Notes under the pieces: model-generated
The model's input: only the letters and a program-made list of their open reading frames with translations
Database searches by the model: none
What the model was told of the DNA's origin: nothing
Source: Hydrogenovibrio sp. UBA650
Lineage (GTDB): Bacteria > Pseudomonadota > Gammaproteobacteria > Thiomicrospirales > Thiomicrospiraceae
Assembly: GCA_002299245.1 (NCBI GenBank)
Contig: DBOI01000004.1
Coordinates: 13,085-45,610 of the forward strand
Direction of reading: 5' to 3'
DNA: 32,526 nt
Shown: positions 31,947 to 32,526 of the stretch, piece by piece
How positions within the stretch are numbered: the stretch's first letter is position 1
Layout: each line of letters begins with the position of its first letter
Program-made: the position numbers and the translations under genes

Positions 31947-32403
31947 ATTTTATATCTCTTTCATGCTCAATCACATTCGGGTCTCTGGGCGGTTTCTGTT
32001 CCCACTCACCCTCATAAACCTGTTCTCCCCTCTGATAACGGTAGTAGTTTTTTGTGGCCATTCCCTTGGTAGCCTGAACAATTAAAAAACGTCTTACAAA
32101 TGGCACCAGAAATAGCAGGCCTAGAGAGTCAGATATTAGCCCTGGGAAAAACAATAGTACGCCACCTAAAAAGATAAACACCCCTTCAAACATAGACGAT
32201 TCAGGAGATTGGCTCGCTGACATCTCCTGCTGGGCTCTTTGAATAGTTGCTAATCCCTGACTACGCATTAACACCAAACCGGCAATGGCAGTAAAAATGG
32301 TCAACAATACTGTAGGCAAGGCGCCAATTAATCCACCGACCTGAATCAAAAAATACAGTTCTACCAATGGAATAATCAACAGCAAAAGAAAGAAAATACG
32401 CAT
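31945..32403 (-). CDS. fxsA: FxsA-family membrane protein
   Basis: A 152-residue inner-membrane protein of the FxsA family; E. coli FxsA (158 residues) modulates exclusion of phage T7 by F plasmids, its normal role being unclear. The membrane segments lie at about 3-22, 25-45 and 74-100. FxsA features are the N-terminal LVELYFLIQVGGLIG, the LVLMRSQGLATIQRAQQEM segment, and GVLLFFPGLISDSLGLLFLVP. The charged C-terminus (KPPRDPNVIEHERD) is cytoplasmic. The promoter may be TTGTTC - 18 - TATAAT on the minus strand (-10 at 32435-32440). Confidence 0.92.
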   Translation of the reverse strand: MRIFFLLLLIIPLVELYFLIQVGGLIGALPTVLLTIFTAIAGLVLMRSQGLATIQRAQQEMSASQSPESSMFEGVFIFLGGVLLFFPGLISDSLGLLFLVPFVRRFLIVQATKGMATKNYYRYQRGEQVYEGEWEQKPPRDPNVIEHERDIK

Positions 32404-32523
32404 TTAAAAGGTCTCTTATGAAGATTGATAAATGATTATAATGACTTTGTTTAAATAAGAACAAAAAACTGGTTTTCAAGGCTTTACGAATAACGGAACT
32501 AAAGAGTTTAAAAAGAGAATACT

Positions 32524-32526
32524 ATG
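32524..32526 (+). CDS. Start codon of the next gene (partial; possibly groES)
   Basis: The window ends on ATG preceded by AAAAAGAGAATACT, with a purine-rich ribosome site. fxsA lies next to groES-groEL in many Gammaproteobacteria, so groES is the contextual guess; nothing of the protein is visible. Confidence 0.35.

Noticed and set aside
32404..32523. Sigma-32 type heat-shock promoter before fxsA or the next gene (CTTGAAA is present on the minus strand)
   Set aside because: No CCCCAT-like -10 follows at the required distance in either direction.
1..32526. CRISPR array, insertion sequence, prophage, toxin-antitoxin or restriction genes
   Set aside because: Both strands were read for spaced repeats, transposase, integrase and small paired genes; none was found.

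Overview
The window is ordinary chromosomal DNA from a gammaproteobacterium, moderately AT-rich by eye. The genus cannot be fixed from the sequence. The evidence is FklB, IlvE, RecR, PdxB and FxsA proteins that match the E. coli forms along their length, a 4.5S RNA of about 114 nt, the dnaX-ybaB-recR order, and a TonB2-type cluster (TtpC plus DUF3450 and a TPR protein) of the kind found in marine Gammaproteobacteria such as Vibrio, Shewanella and Alteromonas. I see no prophage, insertion sequence, CRISPR array or restriction system.

Layout. 1-1040: the tail of an unknown gene, then fklB, ending at a bidirectional terminator. 1051-6043 (minus): a six-gene, translationally overlapped TonB energy-transduction operon (DUF3450, TtpC, ExbB, ExbD, TonB, TPR protein) behind a promoter overlapped by Fur-like half-sites. 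6238-7345 (minus): a nitrilase-family omega-amidase and a small lipoprotein carrying a Kunitz/BPTI domain. 7500-7575: tRNA-Asn. 7705-8857 (minus): ilvE and a zf-CHCC protein. 9178-11282 (plus): argD-argF behind a structured leader. 11350-16642 (minus): dnaX-ybaB-recR and an Ig-repeat lipoprotein. dnaX carries a nine-A slippery run where a tau/gamma shift would be expected. 16786-17072 (minus): tRNA-Ser, tRNA-Gly and the SRP RNA, tightly packed behind one promoter. 17312-26051 (minus): an SLC13/RCK transporter, a secreted HbpS/GlcG protein, and a complete tripartite RND efflux operon (TolC, adaptor, pump) whose promoter overlaps a 20-bp palindrome and whose leader holds a terminator-like hairpin. 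26321-28186: an alpha/beta hydrolase and pdxB, divergent. 28368-31925 (plus): a DUF302 lipoprotein, a FadL-type porin and a YeeZ-like SDR. 31945-32403 (minus): fxsA. The last three bases are the ATG of a further gene.

Most genes are housekeeping or envelope functions: TonB-driven uptake, RND export, long-chain substrate uptake, Arg and branched-chain amino acid synthesis, pyridoxal phosphate synthesis (which supplies IlvE and ArgD), replication and repair, and protein targeting.

The signals most worth follow-up are: (1) a 9-mer, AGGCCTGTT, found nine times on the two strands where far fewer than one would be expected, sometimes as inverted pairs forming terminators, as DNA-uptake sequences do; (2) the bacterial Kunitz lipoprotein; (3) the dnaX A9 slippage site; (4) the structured argD leader; (5) the operator and attenuator-like arrangement before the RND operon.
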